Of a stretch of DNA of 64,000 nt, positions 48,836 through 63,599 are shown in pieces (the stretch's first letter is position 1; the number at the start of each line of letters is the position of its first letter). Under the pieces are notes generated by a model, which was not told the origin of the DNA, did not search any database, and worked only from the letters and a program-made list of their open reading frames with translations. The DNA comes from Colletotrichum lupini (Eukaryota > Ascomycota > Sordariomycetes > Glomerellales > Glomerellaceae). The translations under genes were made by a program, and so were the position numbers. Location of the stretch: positions 7,874,001 to 7,938,000 of the forward strand of contig NC_064675.1 in NCBI RefSeq assembly GCF_023278565.1, in the 5' to 3' direction.

Positions 48836-50850
48836 TATACTTTCTTTAATTAGTTCCTTAACTAAAAGGTTAGTAAGGACGGTAAGAAGAAATATAAAAT
48901 TAAGAAAAAAAAGCTCGCTAAGTATATACTAAAAAGTCTTTTAACTCGTATTCGAGAGAGCTATAGGTAATAAGATTAATCTAAAGTTAAATCGAAGTAT
49001 ATATAGAGAAGTTATTTCTCCTAGATATAAGCTAGTCCTATAACTAACTAATCTAGGTCCTACGACGTTTATTAAAGAGGTACGGTCTAGACGATTAGTA
49101 GCGAGCTAATTACTATATAATAATAAAAGACCTTATATAATAAAATAAAACCACGCTTAGTATAATAAAAAAGCCCTTTAAACTCGAGGAAATGCGTATC
49201 CTTACTATACTCTTTCTCCTCTTACTAACCCCTATTAGTTCTTAGCTAACGGTAACGCTTAACTTATAATTTAAAAATATTCAGGTCGCTTTAATAAGGG
49301 ACCTAAAGAGCGGGCTATATAAGCTTCTTTTATAATTCACCCCTAAATTTACTAAAACCTACCTTAATAAAAAAGAATAATAAGTACGCTACTATTTTAA
49401 TATAAGCGCCGTAGTTAGTTAATATTTAAAAAAAAAATTTATAATCCCTAAAACTATATTTAATCCGTCCTTACTCTTTAGCCCCCACGTTTTCTTATTA
49501 AGTATTATTTTCTATTACTAAGCTTTTTATATATTAAGTCTACTTTTATTATATTATTTTTAAAGCTTTAATATATATCTTATTAATTAAGAGCTTCCCA
49601 TATTATTAAAAGAGGACCTTAACTAAACCTTTATTTTTCGTTAAGCTATTAAGACGTTAACGGGCTATTAAATATCTTATAACGAATGTATATTTTATAG
49701 TATAATAACGGCTTAGATTAAGAAAAATAGTAAACTTATAAAGCTCGAGGACCCTATAATAGCCTATAATTTATATTATAACGCTACTAATACGTTCAAT
49801 TAAAGTAGTTTATTATACTTAATTCCCTATACTAGCTATATTAATTATTATTATAGTCGACGTTAGTAAGGCTTTAAAAAATTTAGCTATAGGATATAGT
49901 AACTCCGACCCTTTCTAAAGGTACTATTTTAAGTATAATATCTTTACTAATCTCTAGGGCATTATCTATAAATAGAAGCCTTAATAAGCACTTCTTAAGT
50001 AGTCTTATAATATTAACTACTCTATCTCCTAGCGCCGTCCGATCGACCTAATAATAAAATAGTCTACCTCTATTATAATATATTTAATAATAAGAGCGCT
50101 TATAAAAGCTATTCTAAAACTACTTCTAGGCTCTAAAAAACATAAAAAAGCTAAAAAGATAGCGCACAAAGAAAAAGAGAGACTTAAAAAAGATTTAAAA
50201 TAGTAAATTAGGAATAAATAGACTAATAAGTAAGCTATAGACGATATTAAATACTAAATTTATAGCGTTAAGTTTACTAAACCGGTAATAATAGATCCCT
50301 ATTACTTTTAAAGACTAATATAAAAGCGATTACTCGCTAAGCTTGTAGCCCTAGTTATTATAATATTAAAAAAATAGTACCGTTAAAGAGACGATACTAT
50401 CAAAGCGGTATTTACGTACTATTTTATTTAAAAAAGATATATAGTACGCCGGTCTTAGTATAGGCTAGTAGAGGGCCTATTTACTCTTTTATTAGGCCGC
50501 TTACAAAAGAGCACTCCTTAATACGAAGCTATATTATTTATATTTATTATTAATAAAGAAGAGCGGCTAAGATAATACTTTATATATATTAGTTAAGCCT
50601 TATATCTATTTATAAATAACAAATAGCGGTTAAACGAACTTATATATAAGTTCTATACCTCTAATAACTTAACTAAATATTTTAAATAGAAGCACTTTAA
50701 TAAAATTATAAACTATAGTTAGGTAAACTATAAAGTTTATAATATAGTTCTTAACTATAAAATATATTTCTAGCGTTATACTCTAGATATTTATAGTACT
50801 AGTTTATAAGTATTAGCTATGTTATTAAGAAGAAGTTCTAAAAAGACGAT
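48836..50850 (+). pseudogene. DUF3435 / FluG-domain protein relic (tyrosine-recombinase superfamily)
   Basis: From about 49120 one frame reads FKLEEMRILTILFLLLL, then VALIRDLKSGLYKLLL, FTPKFTKTYLNKKE and FNPSLLFSPHVFLLSIIF, the typical core of fungal DUF3435 prote­ins. It continues through LPILLKEDLN, IKTLTGY and LEDPIIAYNLYYNAT. A 52-nt intron (49805-49856, GTAGTT...ATAG) joins in exact phase to DVSKALKNLAIGYSNSDPF and RYYFKYNI, the region holding the nucleophile Tyr. A charged C-terminal helix follows (KKHKKAKKIAHKEKERLKKD), then remnants of a Cys/His finger in which Cys and His are now Tyr. Stops fall at Gln/Trp positions. DUF3435 includes the captain recombinases of Starship elements and many relatives; which subgroup this was cannot be told. 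The 5' end (48.8-49.1 kb) is uncertain. Confidence 0.8.
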
Positions 50851-53800
50851 ATTATATAGAGCGAAGCTAATACGAACCCGACATTTTATATATACGTACT
50901 TCTTATAATATAGTATATTACTTTTAAAATAGTACTTTACGGAATAGCTATTAATAATCTCGACTAGTAAATAGTATAATAATACGTAAGTATTATCGGA
51001 GTTATATAATTTTATAACTAACGAATACGGGTCGCGGTAATACCGTAGCGCTATATATTATAAAATTATATACTAGGGTAATACTAAGGGTATTACGAGT
51101 TAGCGAATTTATAACTCCTTTTTTTATAATAATACGCTATTTATATAGCGCGATCTTATTTTCTTCTTTTTTATATTATATTTTATATTTAAATCTAACT
51201 TACGAGTTATTATAATCTATTTACTACTTTAAACTAAATTTTTATAATCGTAACCTTTATACTATATTAGTATAAGGATAGCTATAGGCCTCCTATACTT
51301 TACGTAACTAGCTATTTATATTTACTCTGTATACTTAAATTTTTAATATATCAAGTACTTAGAACTATTTATATATTACCTCTCATTTAAGGATAAGATA
51401 AGTATAAAAACTATTTTATATAATAGCGGACGATAAAGGCTATAGGGTTTATAATATATTTCTTATTAAATAGGTATTCTCTATAACTAGCTTAGTATTA
51501 GGACGACGATTTTCTTAAAAAGAGCGACGCTACTAAAAGGACGATTCTAAGTCCGGTTTACTTTAAGAGTTTACCCCTCGTAGCCTTTTATAGTCTTATT
51601 ATACTTAATATAATTAGTTTATAGTTATTAAGCCCTTCTATTTAACTTCGATATATTATATAAATATACTTAGTTATATATATTATAGATTAATAAATAA
51701 TATAAGAATAGGGGCGAGCGGAGGATTTAGTAGTTTTAAAAATTCCTTAACACTATTAAGTTAAGCGCTGTTAAAGGGTTTTATTAAAATATATACTATA
51801 TAGTACTAATATAACTTACCGCATAGCGACTCGACGTACATCCTAATACAAGGAATTTCGAGCCGGACGGTAAAAGCTTAATTATTATAAACTATAGGGT
51901 AATGACGATATATTAGAGGATTACCGGGGCGAGGCGGATCCGATAATTAACTTAATAAGTAAGTACCCGCTTAGTAGCATCCTCTAAAGAGCGAAGACGA
52001 CGTAGTATATAAATATAGAATAAACGATATTTAACTTCTCTATTTTATTTAGTAAAGTAGCTAGTTTAAATAATAATATAGTAGTATATATTAAACCGAT
52101 TATAAAATAGATTATAAAATAACCGTAACGATTTTTAATATTACGGTACTAAAAATAGATCGTAAATCTTAGCTACTATTTAAAATTACTTTATAAATAA
52201 AAATTAACGAGAGGATTAAATTAATTCCTAAGTATTTACTATTAAGAGCGATAGTTTAGTAATAAACGGATTATTAATAATATAAGGTAATAGAGGTATT
52301 AATACCTATATACTAGCCGTTACTAAATACTAAAAGATTTTAAATAGTTAATCTTACCTATTTATAATAGATTTATATTAACTAAAAGAATTAGATAGAA
52401 GGGGAGAGAAGGCTTAGTATTAGTTTATTAAACTAAGAGGAACGGGTATACGTAGCTATATTATAATATTACGTCTTAATTAACTAGGATTTTTAAAGTA
52501 CTTAAGCTTAGATAGTTAACTATATACCCCGTAAATACTTAGTAATTGAGTTTTAGATATAGTTATAGTATACTATACCTAACTACTATAAGTATATAAA
52601 TTAAAGTGCGAACTTAACGAGATTAGCTAACTTAATAATTAAGTATAATACGTATAGTATTAAGTAGCTTATAGTTATTAGTAGGTAAGATTAGGATTAT
52701 TATAAGTTATTAAAAGAGGACTAATAGACGGTTAGCTATATTATAGAGTATAATTAAAAAGATATTTTAGTTTAAATAAGCGCTAAATAGGTTATAGCCC
52801 GTTTAACTAGGAGATAAGGTTTATAATATTAATTAAATATAGGCTACTTAGGGAAGGCAGCGTAGTTAGTTAGAGCAAAGCTATGGTATATTACTTAGTT
52901 AATAAGTAGTAAACGAGTTCGATATAAAGCCCTAGGTAGTAAAGCTAATAAAACTTAAGTTGGTAATATTTTAAATAAGTAATAAAATAGGTAGTAAAAA
53001 CGTTATTTAAAGAACGTAGTATTAAAAAGGCGGTATTATTATATAGTCCGGGCTTGATATAGGGCTTTACCCTCCTTATTAAACTTTATAATAAAAAGCT
53101 CGAATATTCTATACTATTTTAAATAGGTAGTATAATAGAGTATATTACTTAGCTATTTTAAGTAAGTAGTAATTACGAATAGCCTTCCCCCTAGCCCCGT
53201 ACTTAGTATCGAATTGTTATTAAGTAATAAAATAATATAGACGCTCTATTAAAATCGGCTTAAGCGTAGTAATAAAGTACGGGATACCCTCGCGTTTTTA
53301 AAACTAATCGGGCTAGGGTTACCTAAATACCTCTTAAGGGCTAAATACTACTTACCTTTAATCTCTTATAAACTAGTAAATTACTATAAAAGAAATAGCC
53401 GCCCTTATTCTAAATTATTATACTACTACTAACTATATTAAAGATTTGTTACGCAGCCTTATAAAAGCTATATATAAGTCTCTAATTATATATACTACTA
53501 ATAATACGAATTCTTAATTATTTTTTATATAATACGATATTTATACGACTTTACGAGGACTTTAAAAACTACGATATAATAATTAAAATACTAGTTTCTA
53601 AATTTATTTCGACCTTTTCGAGCTAGTATTATTATAAATTTATAGTATTCTTATAGATCGAACTTAGAATATAATATAAAAGTAGCTTAAGTAACGTAAG
53701 CCTAGAATACCGGACTCTTTTTAGTAGAGCTTAGTAACGATAAAAAGAGTTCGTTTACTTATTACTATTTAATTATTAAGGTTATTATATAATAATTATT

Positions 53801-56404
53801 AATATAAGATTGAGAATAAAGCTAGCTAAAAGAGTAATAGAGTAACTTATTAAAATTTACGATAATATAATCTATACTCTGCTTATCTAATACGTTCCTT
53901 AACCCTAGAGGGCTTATACTACCTATCTCTATCCTATACTTTTTAATCTATATTAACCTCTTTTCGGATTTTAAAGTCGGTATTTTAAGTAATTTAAAAA
54001 ATCTTTTAAAGGCTTATTTTCTTAGCGAATCCTATATAAAAATAAGCTTTATATTACTTATAACTAAGCTAACCGAGCTAGTTTAAGGGAGTACTTCTTT
54101 TTTTAAATAGTCTATTTTTATTTAAAAATATATAAAAGCTCTTAATAGCGATATATCTTAGTTTAGAGTTAAACTTTATAAAATAGTTAATAAGAATCTA
54201 GCCCCTATAAGACTAGCGGAGGGCTAGAGTTAAAAAAGATAGGGATAAAAAAGCTAAGGTTAAAGGGCTTAAAAATAGAGGGGTTATTAAGGAGATAAAG
54301 ACTTATTATTAAAAGCGACGACTTCTCGAGGTATAATTAATAATATACTACTAGTTAAAGAGCGTTAAGTAATAAACTACTACTTTAGCTTCGTATTTTA
54401 AATTACTTAGATATTAGCTAATACTAGGGACTACTAATAGCCTAGGGAGATTTTATTTAAGATTTAACCAATATTAATAAGTATAACGCTATATTAGCTC
54501 TCTCGAGACGTTATAGACAATAATAATATTAGAAAAAGCGGGCCGTGTTTAGTTAATTATATTATAAAGTTAAATAATTTATATAGTTATAATAACGTCT
54601 AAGCCCTCTTAAGTTCGCTTATTACTAGCTAATAGTAGTTAAAAAAATATTATTCGAGCTAGAATAGTATCTCCTAGCGAAGTTCTTAGTAAAATAATTT
54701 ATTATTTTTACCTAAAGGGGAGATATTATCTTTATTATTACTCTTAGCGTATATATAACGTTATTAACGATCGGCTAAGAGCTCCTATATGCTTACCTAA
54801 CTCTACTTAAGAGGTATATTAACTAGCTCTATTATAAAGAGGACATAGGACGAGCTATTTAAAAATTACGGTACTTAGTATATAACATTCTTTAAACTAG
54901 GAGGAAGTGGGTAATCGTTAGGCCCCTTTACTTAGCTACTATAGCTATTAATAAATCCGTTAGTTCTATATAATTACTAAGTATACTTTATATCGTCGTA
55001 CGCTATTTATATACGTTAAAATAGATTAGTCGCTTTATTTACTACTTATTAAAATTTAGTTAAGAAAGAGCTTAAAAAAAAAGTCTTTAAGTAGCGCTTA
55101 GTAACTTAATTTTATAAATAGATCTCTATAAATAAGTTAGTAAATATACCGAGTTTATTAATAATATTAAATTATCTTAGTCTACCGTACTTATTTTTAA
55201 ATAAGTAAATAGTCTTTTGCTCCTTATAAATCTTTTATAACCTTTATTACTAACCTATTACTTCTTTATATAAGTCTTTATAACTAAATAAGTAAGTATT
55301 TCCTATAGCGTAATTAGGATATTAAATCTATCGTCTTATTATAGCTACTTTAGAAACTATAAAGGGATATTAATAGTTAAAGCCCCTGAAAGATATTCTA
55401 TATAACTATATAATAAAGCCTTATTTACGGCTAATACGGAATAAGGCTAGATCGTCTAAGTATATTTCTTAAAAATTAATACTATACTTAATTTATTGAA
55501 AAGATAGTATGTATAAGTTTAATAAATACTCCGGAATAGTAGTACTCTCTATTTATATTAAAGCCTAGGTAATAAAATTAAAAAAGATTAAGAAAAGAAA
55601 ACCGAATATAAAGGTAAAGGTATCTTTATAAGTAATTAATAAAGTCGTCCCTACTACTCTCGGCCGTTTAACTTGGGGTAATATAAAAAGTAAAAAGTAA
55701 GTTCTCTATTATATTACGATTTATTAAATTGATAAAGTAATAAAAATTAAGGGATAGAGCTATATCCTTACGGGTATATATAAGTAACCTAGAATAGTAG
55801 CATTACCTCTAATAACTATAGTTATATTAAGTCTTCCGTATTCTAGTAATATTTACTAAAATAAATAGTATACGCAAATATTTCTAGCCCTTATTATAAT
55901 ATCTACCTCCTTCTATAGTAATTAGGATTAACTCGATCTAAGGCTAATCCTAAATTTTATAATTATATAATCGGTTAGGCCGAGGCTATTAATAAAGTTC
56001 GTTAATAGTTCTATAACTAAAATATACCTAAGTTAATAAGGCGTAAATAATATAGTTTAACCGACTTAGTAGGGCTATTATTAAACTATTAAGGTCTCTT
56101 TCTTCTTAATTATTTAAAGTTCTTTACTAAATTATTATTAAAAACCCTTTTAGAGTCGTTAAGTATTATAGCCTAAATCGGTTCTATATCTAGGGATTTT
56201 ATACCGTTATATTATTTAGTAAGATTATCGAGCTATATAATCGTTATAATCTTAATAGCAAAGTTATTACTAAATCGATCTTAATATATTTAATTCTGCG
56301 ATTATAAGTATATCTCCTTTTTAATCGTTTAAGCTTTATATTAGCCCGAAATTGCGTCTTTTTAAGAGGCCTCTTAGCCTATCCGTCTAGGATATATAGC
56401 TAGC

Positions 56405-56733
56405 ATAAATATCTAGTATAAATATCTAGTATATATACCTAGAATATATACTTAAAATAAACATCCGGTATAAACATCCGGCATAAATATCTAGTATATA
56501 TACACACCTAAAATAAACATCTAGTATAAATATCCGGTATATATATTTAGTATATATACTTAGAATATATACTTAGAATATATACCTAAAATAAATATCC
56601 GGTATAAATATCCGGTATATATATTTAGTAAATATACTTAGAATATATACTTAGAATATATAATTAGAACATATACTTAGAACATATACTTAAGATAAAT
56701 ATTTGGTATAAATATCCGGTATAAATATTTAGA
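56405..56733. repeat. 13-bp minisatellite (about 25 units)
   Basis: About 25 head-to-tail 13-bp units, such as taaatatccggta, taaatatctagta, tatatacttagaa and taaacatccggca. Units differ mostly by C/T or G/A. A few keep CA (aacatccgg), so the array is RIP-affected but not saturated. Confidence 0.85.
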
Positions 56734-57933
56734 ATATAAAATATTTTATTAGACTACGTATTAAGGTATTATAAAGTAAAGCACGAGTTATAACGAAGTT
56801 ATACTTTTTTATTTTATGGCGACGTATTGCTTATATAATATAATAAATATTTCTTTTTATTACTATACGTTACGTCTTATATCTAAACCTAACCCTAGGG
56901 GTTATTAAGAACTATATATTATAATTCGAACCTACTCTAGAAATATAAATCTTATAGATCTATATTTAAGGTATACGTCTAGGTTCTTATTTTTATTAGA
57001 TATTTTAGGTATAGATTATATAGCAAATTATTTAGTAAATATCGATTTAGACGAATAACTAAAGCTATATAATAGCGCTTAATATAGTTAAATTCTAATA
57101 TAAAGGGGCGAACTAAAAAGTTAATTAAGTAAGCTATAATACTACTATCCTATATTTCTTATATCTATATAACTACTATTTACTAAAAAAATATAATTAC
57201 TCCCGTTCTAAACGATTCCGTTATAATATTAGTTAACTAGAAGTGGGTACTTCTTAAGTAAGAATAGGATAGTTCGAAAATATAATAGTATTAAACCCCG
57301 CACGAAACTTTTAACTCGAGCCTTATTTCCTTAAATAGTCGTATTAAAAACTAAGTATTCTTCTTTTTATAAGATTCCCTCCTTTATAATCTTAAAAATA
57401 ACTCGGCGTTAATTCTTTTTATAATTTACTATGGTATTTATACTCTTTATTACTATTATCTAAGTTCGTAACTCCCTTAAATTATATTACCGATTATTTA
57501 TATTATTTTTATAACTATTTAAAAATATAATAGTAATTACTTTTACTTCGTTATAGCTTTAATAATAAAATACCGCGGATAATATCGAGTCCGTATCCGA
57601 AATAAAAAGTAACTTATAGAAAAAAGCTATATAAATAGTTCTAAGTAGAAATAAGTTAGTTATTAACTCTCTTTTTAAAACTAGTTATTAGTTTATAATA
57701 TTAAGAAAAAGAAACTCTTTATTTCTCTTATAAGCCTCTTAAATAGACTATAAATATACGTTAAGTTTAGGTCTTTTATTACTAATAACGAATAGTTATA
57801 GCGTACTACGTTTTAAATAAAGGTCTATATCCTAAATAGGCTAAGATATCCGACGTTATATATTAAGATAAGACTCCGTATATAGGACTATATTCTATTC
57901 TAAATAAAGTAATTTAAGAACTATAATTTTATT

Positions 57934-59240
57934 AGTCTTGAAATATAAACGAGAAGCTAAAACTATAAATTAGGGGAGTATATTAGGATTCGTTATTATA
58001 TTTTAGAAATATTATATTATAAAAAGCTATATTTAATATTATTTAGTATCGAATTAAAGTTCTAGCTCGATAACGCGGACTTTAAATATTAAGTTAGACG
58101 CTTAGATAGGATAGCGGTTATCTTTTATTATAAGTTATTTAAAACTGGCCCGGAAGGTATTATATAGGCTATTATATTAAAGAAGCGAAATAAATAACTT
58201 TATATAGCTCGTATATTCTTTAAAATACCTAAAATATTTAAAGAATATCGATAGCAAAAGGACTACGATATTTAAATTATAAAGATTTTACTAAAAGAAT
58301 TTCCGTTTAGTTTAGTTAAAGTTCTTAAACGCTTAACCGCTGGTAATAATATTATAGAGATCTTATTTATTTTTAATAAAGAATCTAGGATACTTAAGCT
58401 CTAAGAACTATACTATATTTATATTAATTTTAACTAAGTTAGACTTAACTCTTTTAACGATATATAGCTAAATATTATAAATTAGTCCTAAATAATTAAT
58501 AATTTCCTAAGCTTATCGTTAGTTAGGTCTAGGAAAGAAGTAAATAAAATATAAACCTTATTATATTATAGGCTTATAAATTTATAAAAACTCCCCGTCG
58601 ATATACCCGATCGGATGCCCATAATACCTATTAGTTTCTTAAATACGCCGCGGAATTATAAATAATTAGTAATCTACCTTACGCCCCTCTTCTAATTAAA
58701 AAATAAGAGGTCTTTTAAATAATAGACCTATTATATTTATTAATTCTTTTTATACTATAGTATTTTAAAAAAGGTATCGCTCTCTATAAATACTTTATTA
58801 ATAATAAAGGGATCGTCTATTATAATAAAAATATAATATCTAAGTAATCTTAGATTTAATCTTATACTTACTCTTTTACTTTATATACGCACCTATGCCG
58901 CTATACGTAATTCTAAAGGACGATAAGGAGCCGTATATAGTATTACTATAGGACTATTAAAAAAAAACCTTACTAACTATATCTCTTTATATTTTATTTA
59001 GTAAGTTAATTAGTAAATATTTATAGTCGTCTAGTTATACGAATCTAACTTTGGATTTTAAATATTTAACTAAGGATAGGGCTATTTTAAGATGGTGTTA
59101 GTAACTAGTAATAATTAACGCTAATATAAGTACGAATTAGTAAGTAAAAGCCGTTTTATTTTTCTATTAAAATAAGAAATCGCTTCGAGACTTTTTAATA
59201 TCGGGCTATATAATACTATCTACTTTATATTCTAAGTTAT
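57934..59240 (+). pseudogene. Long single-frame RIP relic, unknown gene
   Basis: A + frame starting AGT CTT GAA is readable for about 1.3 kb with no frameshift and only TAA/TAG interruptions, mostly at plausible Gln codons. Segments include LLKEFPFSLVKVLKRLTAGN, IPDRMPIIPISFLNTPRNYK, YIRTYAAIRNSKGR and YESNFGFQIFNQGQGYFKMV. It resembles a large transposon- or helicase-type protein, but no motif could be assigned. It is equivalent in decay state to the 14.8-16.8 kb relic. Confidence 0.45.
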
Positions 59241-59967
59241 TTTCAACGTTTTAAAATAGCTATTTAAAAATCTCCGCTATATTTATTTTTAGATATCCTT
59301 AGAAGCTAGGATACTAGTCCTATACTTAGGCCGGCGTTATCCCTAGCCGTATAATAAAGGTCTTACTTTATAATTTAGTACCCTATATATAAGATCTAGA
59401 TCTAGTTCTTTTAAAAGTCGGCTTTACTATAGGATTAGGATAAAAAAGAAAAACCCTTCTCGTCCTTATAAAAATAGCTTAGTCTCTTAGTATAAAGTAT
59501 AGTATAATATATATATATATATATAGTTTATTACGCCCTAGCTAAGCTATTAAGGAGTATAATATAATATAAATAGTAAAATCGGATTTAGTTTCCGTTT
59601 TAGAATTATTTTATATATAGATATATATAGATCCCTTTACTAACGGGATATATACTAAGACCTGTTAAGTATATTTATTATTTAACCTCTATAATAAAAC
59701 TAGAATTACTTTTTTATTATATTCTTAGTTTAGACATATATTACGTATTATAGAGGCTATATTTATTATTACCGTTTATAAATATTAGATTATATAATAT
59801 AGGTCTTATATACGAATATAGTATTAAAGTAATTTCTAACTTTAGCTACTAAAGTTATTAAAAAGGTATTATTAGAGCCTTATTATATACCTTATTAATA
59901 AACGGATCTATTAATATCTATACGCAAATTAATTATTACCCATAAAAAAGGTATAGTTTTATATATA

Positions 59968-60300
59968 TATCGCTTCCTCTCTTATAAATATTCTTAATAT
60001 TCGAGAAGCCGAAACCTACTATAATAGGTCTCTATAAACCTCTAGTAATAGTTATAGTAACTAGTTTATAAATAGAAATATAAGTTAAAATAGCGAACGA
60101 TAGTACGAATAGTAACGCATAATTAAGAACTACTTTAAAGTATCTATAACCGGCTTTTATAATATTTATTTTTATATATTTAATCGTAGTTATATATATA
60201 TAGTTAGAACGACTATAGGCCTAGCCTATATAAGTTAAGTTTAAATAGATAAAGTATATTACTAAGAGGATATAATATATAATTAATATTATAATCGTTT
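59968..60300 (-). repeat. Dispersed repeat R1, copy c
   Basis: The reverse complement of this stretch matches 21.93-22.27 kb: cgcttcctctcttataaat, ctctataaacctctagtaat and ttaatcgtagttatatata all have inverted partners there. Confidence 0.7.
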
Positions 60301-62325
60301 TCGCTTTTTATTAAAAAAAAGCTAGGCTAGCGACGACTCTTACCTCTACGTAGTACTAACTAGGAACTTATAAATACCTTTTAGCCCGGGGTATTTATAG
60401 AGCGAAAAAGAGTTAACGCTAACTAGCGTTTATTTATTAGTTTAGGTAATAGGTACGTATAGGGCTCCTAAGCCCTACTATTTATAAGCTATAAGGGAAT
60501 ACTATAAAACCTACCCAATTTATAACTACGAAATCGAGCCTATAAATAATAGATATATAGTTTATAAAATAGGATACCCTTAGGGTACTTTTAGGCTATT
60601 TTATTAATAAGAACTAAGCTATATTAAGAAGCGAGAAGATAAAAGCGTATAATAAAACCGGGGGAATTAAGAATAATATAAGTAATATAATATAACTAAT
60701 CCTATTTATAAAAAACAACGAGGTACCTCGGTTAGTTAGAGGGATAATACCGTATTACTTAGTTATCTTAGTAATAGAGAGGATATAAATAAAGGCCCTT
60801 TTATAAAACACGGTTAGCTTTATAAAAGAGATTTTATATAGTAATATAAAATAGATTTAATAATTTGCGGGGCGTAGTATATAATAGAAGTAACAGAAGG
60901 CTAGATTAGTAAATCGTAAATACGACGCTTTTTATATAGCTCGAGAGGACGGATGCGTATATCGGTCTATTATAAAAACGGGACTTTTTAAAGTAGCTAT
61001 TAAGGATAGAACCTATAGGGAGATTATTAAAGTTAGCTTAAAAAGTAAATTAGTATTAACTTATAAACTAATAGTACCCCGCGAAAGAAGCGGAATTAAA
61101 TTTATAGGGATATAAAGTAGAGGGTTTATATAAATAGACGCGCTATGCCTTTACGAAGTATTTTTAATATAAATTAATACTTAGCTATAGTAAAAGAAAG
61201 TACGAGACTAAGTAAGATATCATAAAAACGACTTACTAAAGCCTACTTAACGGTACTTAGGATTGCTTTATAAAGTATATAATAAAAATATAAAGCTTTA
61301 CCCGATAATATAGGAGTATTTTTAAAAAAGACTAACATAGCTTTATTAAGAAGGTATACGCGCGAGCTATATAATAAGCTCTCTTAAAAAAAGCTTAGTA
61401 TCTTAGCGTAAACGGAAACTTAGAGAGAAAACCTATTATACTTTTTTAGAGAAAAGAGCGCGTCCGATCTTAATAATTAGTTACTAAACGTAGATATTAT
61501 TAAAAGAATTATTAAGTTTACTATAAGTACGTAGAGGCTAGATGCATAGATTAACTAGTAGCGAAACTATATATAACCTATATTAACATACTAACTGACA
61601 ATAACCCCTACGTACCCTTATACTATTAATAATAGGACTAGCTTTGGCCGCTAATAATAGGACGCTAAATACTTTAGGAGATAACTTTAAAATAGCCTAT
61701 TACTAATACTACGAGTAACTATAATATTAGTATATAAAATAAAAAATAATATATACGGAGGTAAATAAAACTGATATAGGCTTCTAGGAGGCAAGGATAT
61801 AAACGAAAGTAAAGAATATATAAATAATAACACGAGTCCTAAATAGCTTAGCCGGGGCGTAATAAACTATATATATATATATATAGTACTATATTATTTA
61901 TATATCTATTACGGATCGTATAAATAAGTTTTAATTCGGCGTATATATAATATATTATAAGCCTAGCGAACTAGACTATAAGCCTTTAAGAAGCTAAATA
62001 GGATTTAACGATGTATAAATATCTTCCTCTATTACTATAGTTATATATAAAGTTAATAATATTAAAATTTATATATTAACGAGTTTACGATCCTTATAAA
62101 AAGTTTATATTCTTATGAATAGGTCTATATAATAGCCTTCTACTAATTACTTATTTTTATTTTACTTTTTATAGTACGCCTCGATATATATTTATTATAA
62201 AGAGATCTAGCGATATAACTATAGTAACTACGATACCTTTATATAGTTAATAAGTTTACCCTAGGGATACTATACTTAGTAAACCGTATATAAAGATTAT
62301 TCGAGTTTTAATTAAAAGAATTAGT

Positions 62326-62862
62326 AATAAATGCGCTATTGCGGCTAGCTATCCTAAGATAGAGCGAGCGTTTTATAAAGGCTTTTTTATAGACGTATAT
62401 TACTCTAAATAAAAATATTATTTTATTATTTCTAGTTAGATATTAAGCTACTATAGAGTAGATAGTCTTAATATTAGCTACGATATTAAAAAACGCTATA
62501 TTAGTTAAAAAGCTTATTCTTTAATATAAATCGCTTTATATAAGTCCTTTTTCTTTTTTAATATTATTATTCTCCTTATTAGAGTTGTAGAGGAGGAAGG
62601 TCGATATATATTTTTATAAAAGCCTCTATTTATAAAGCGTTTTACTTAATAAAGCGATTTTTAAAAGTAAGAATACTAAATAAAGCTTTAAACTTATAAT
62701 ACGTATAAACGGACCCTTTATAATAAATATTAATTACGGCATATTTAAGACCTATACGTTATAAGTATATATATACTATTTTCTATTTATTATAAGTAAT
62801 AGGTAAATAAACGTATTATAAGAGCTATATCTTATTATTTAAAAAAGAAAAACCCCTATTGA
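62326..62862 (+). pseudogene. RIP-decayed coding relic
   Basis: A + frame (AAT AAA TGC GCT ATT GCG) with segments CAIAASYPKIERAFYKGFFI, YYRVDSLNISYDIKKRYI and LLIRVVEEEGRYIF. Stops are TAA/TAG until a final TGA at 62860. Protein-like but unassigned. Confidence 0.35.
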
Positions 62863-63599
62863 GCGTGTTAAATAAGTATTATTTTTTAACTTAAATAATA
62901 AAAAGGTCTTAGTTACGTTTCTAAGTAAACTAGCCGCAAAGGGTTTTTTAATAATACTTAATAATTCGTATAAATAGGGTATATATATATAGAGAAGCCC
63001 TATTCGGGTTATAAAAAGCTAGATCTAGATTTTATAGAGAGGGTATTAAGGAAGTAGGATTCTCGTTATATAGCTAGGGATAACTCTAGTTTTAATATAA
63101 ATACGGTATAGATTTTAAATTATAAATAACTTAGAATATAGGGTATTTAATAATATTAACAGTATATAATAAGAGAGTATAGCTAGAACTGACGTTTAGT
63201 AAGAGCTAAAATCGGATATTATAAATAGGCTAATTAATAAGCGAGATCCTTATTTTAATACTAAAAACGATTTATAATAAAAAAGTAGTAGTACCTTTTT
63301 AGCTTAATTCCTAAATCTCGACCTCTAGGTATATAAGTAAGAGTTAGAAACTAAATATATAAGAAGAAGGCCTCTCGGTATATATAAAGGCCCTTAATTA
63401 CGTTTTTAAAAATATATAATTCCGGCTTATAAACGTCGATACGGGTTATTAAAAAGAGCCCGGTATAAACTCTATAAAAACGATATAATAATATATATAA
63501 GCGTATTATTACTTACTAAAGGTTTTTATAGTAGAAAGTTAGGCGTATTTCTAAAAAACAATTTCCGGATACTAAATAATTATAATATTAATTATATAT

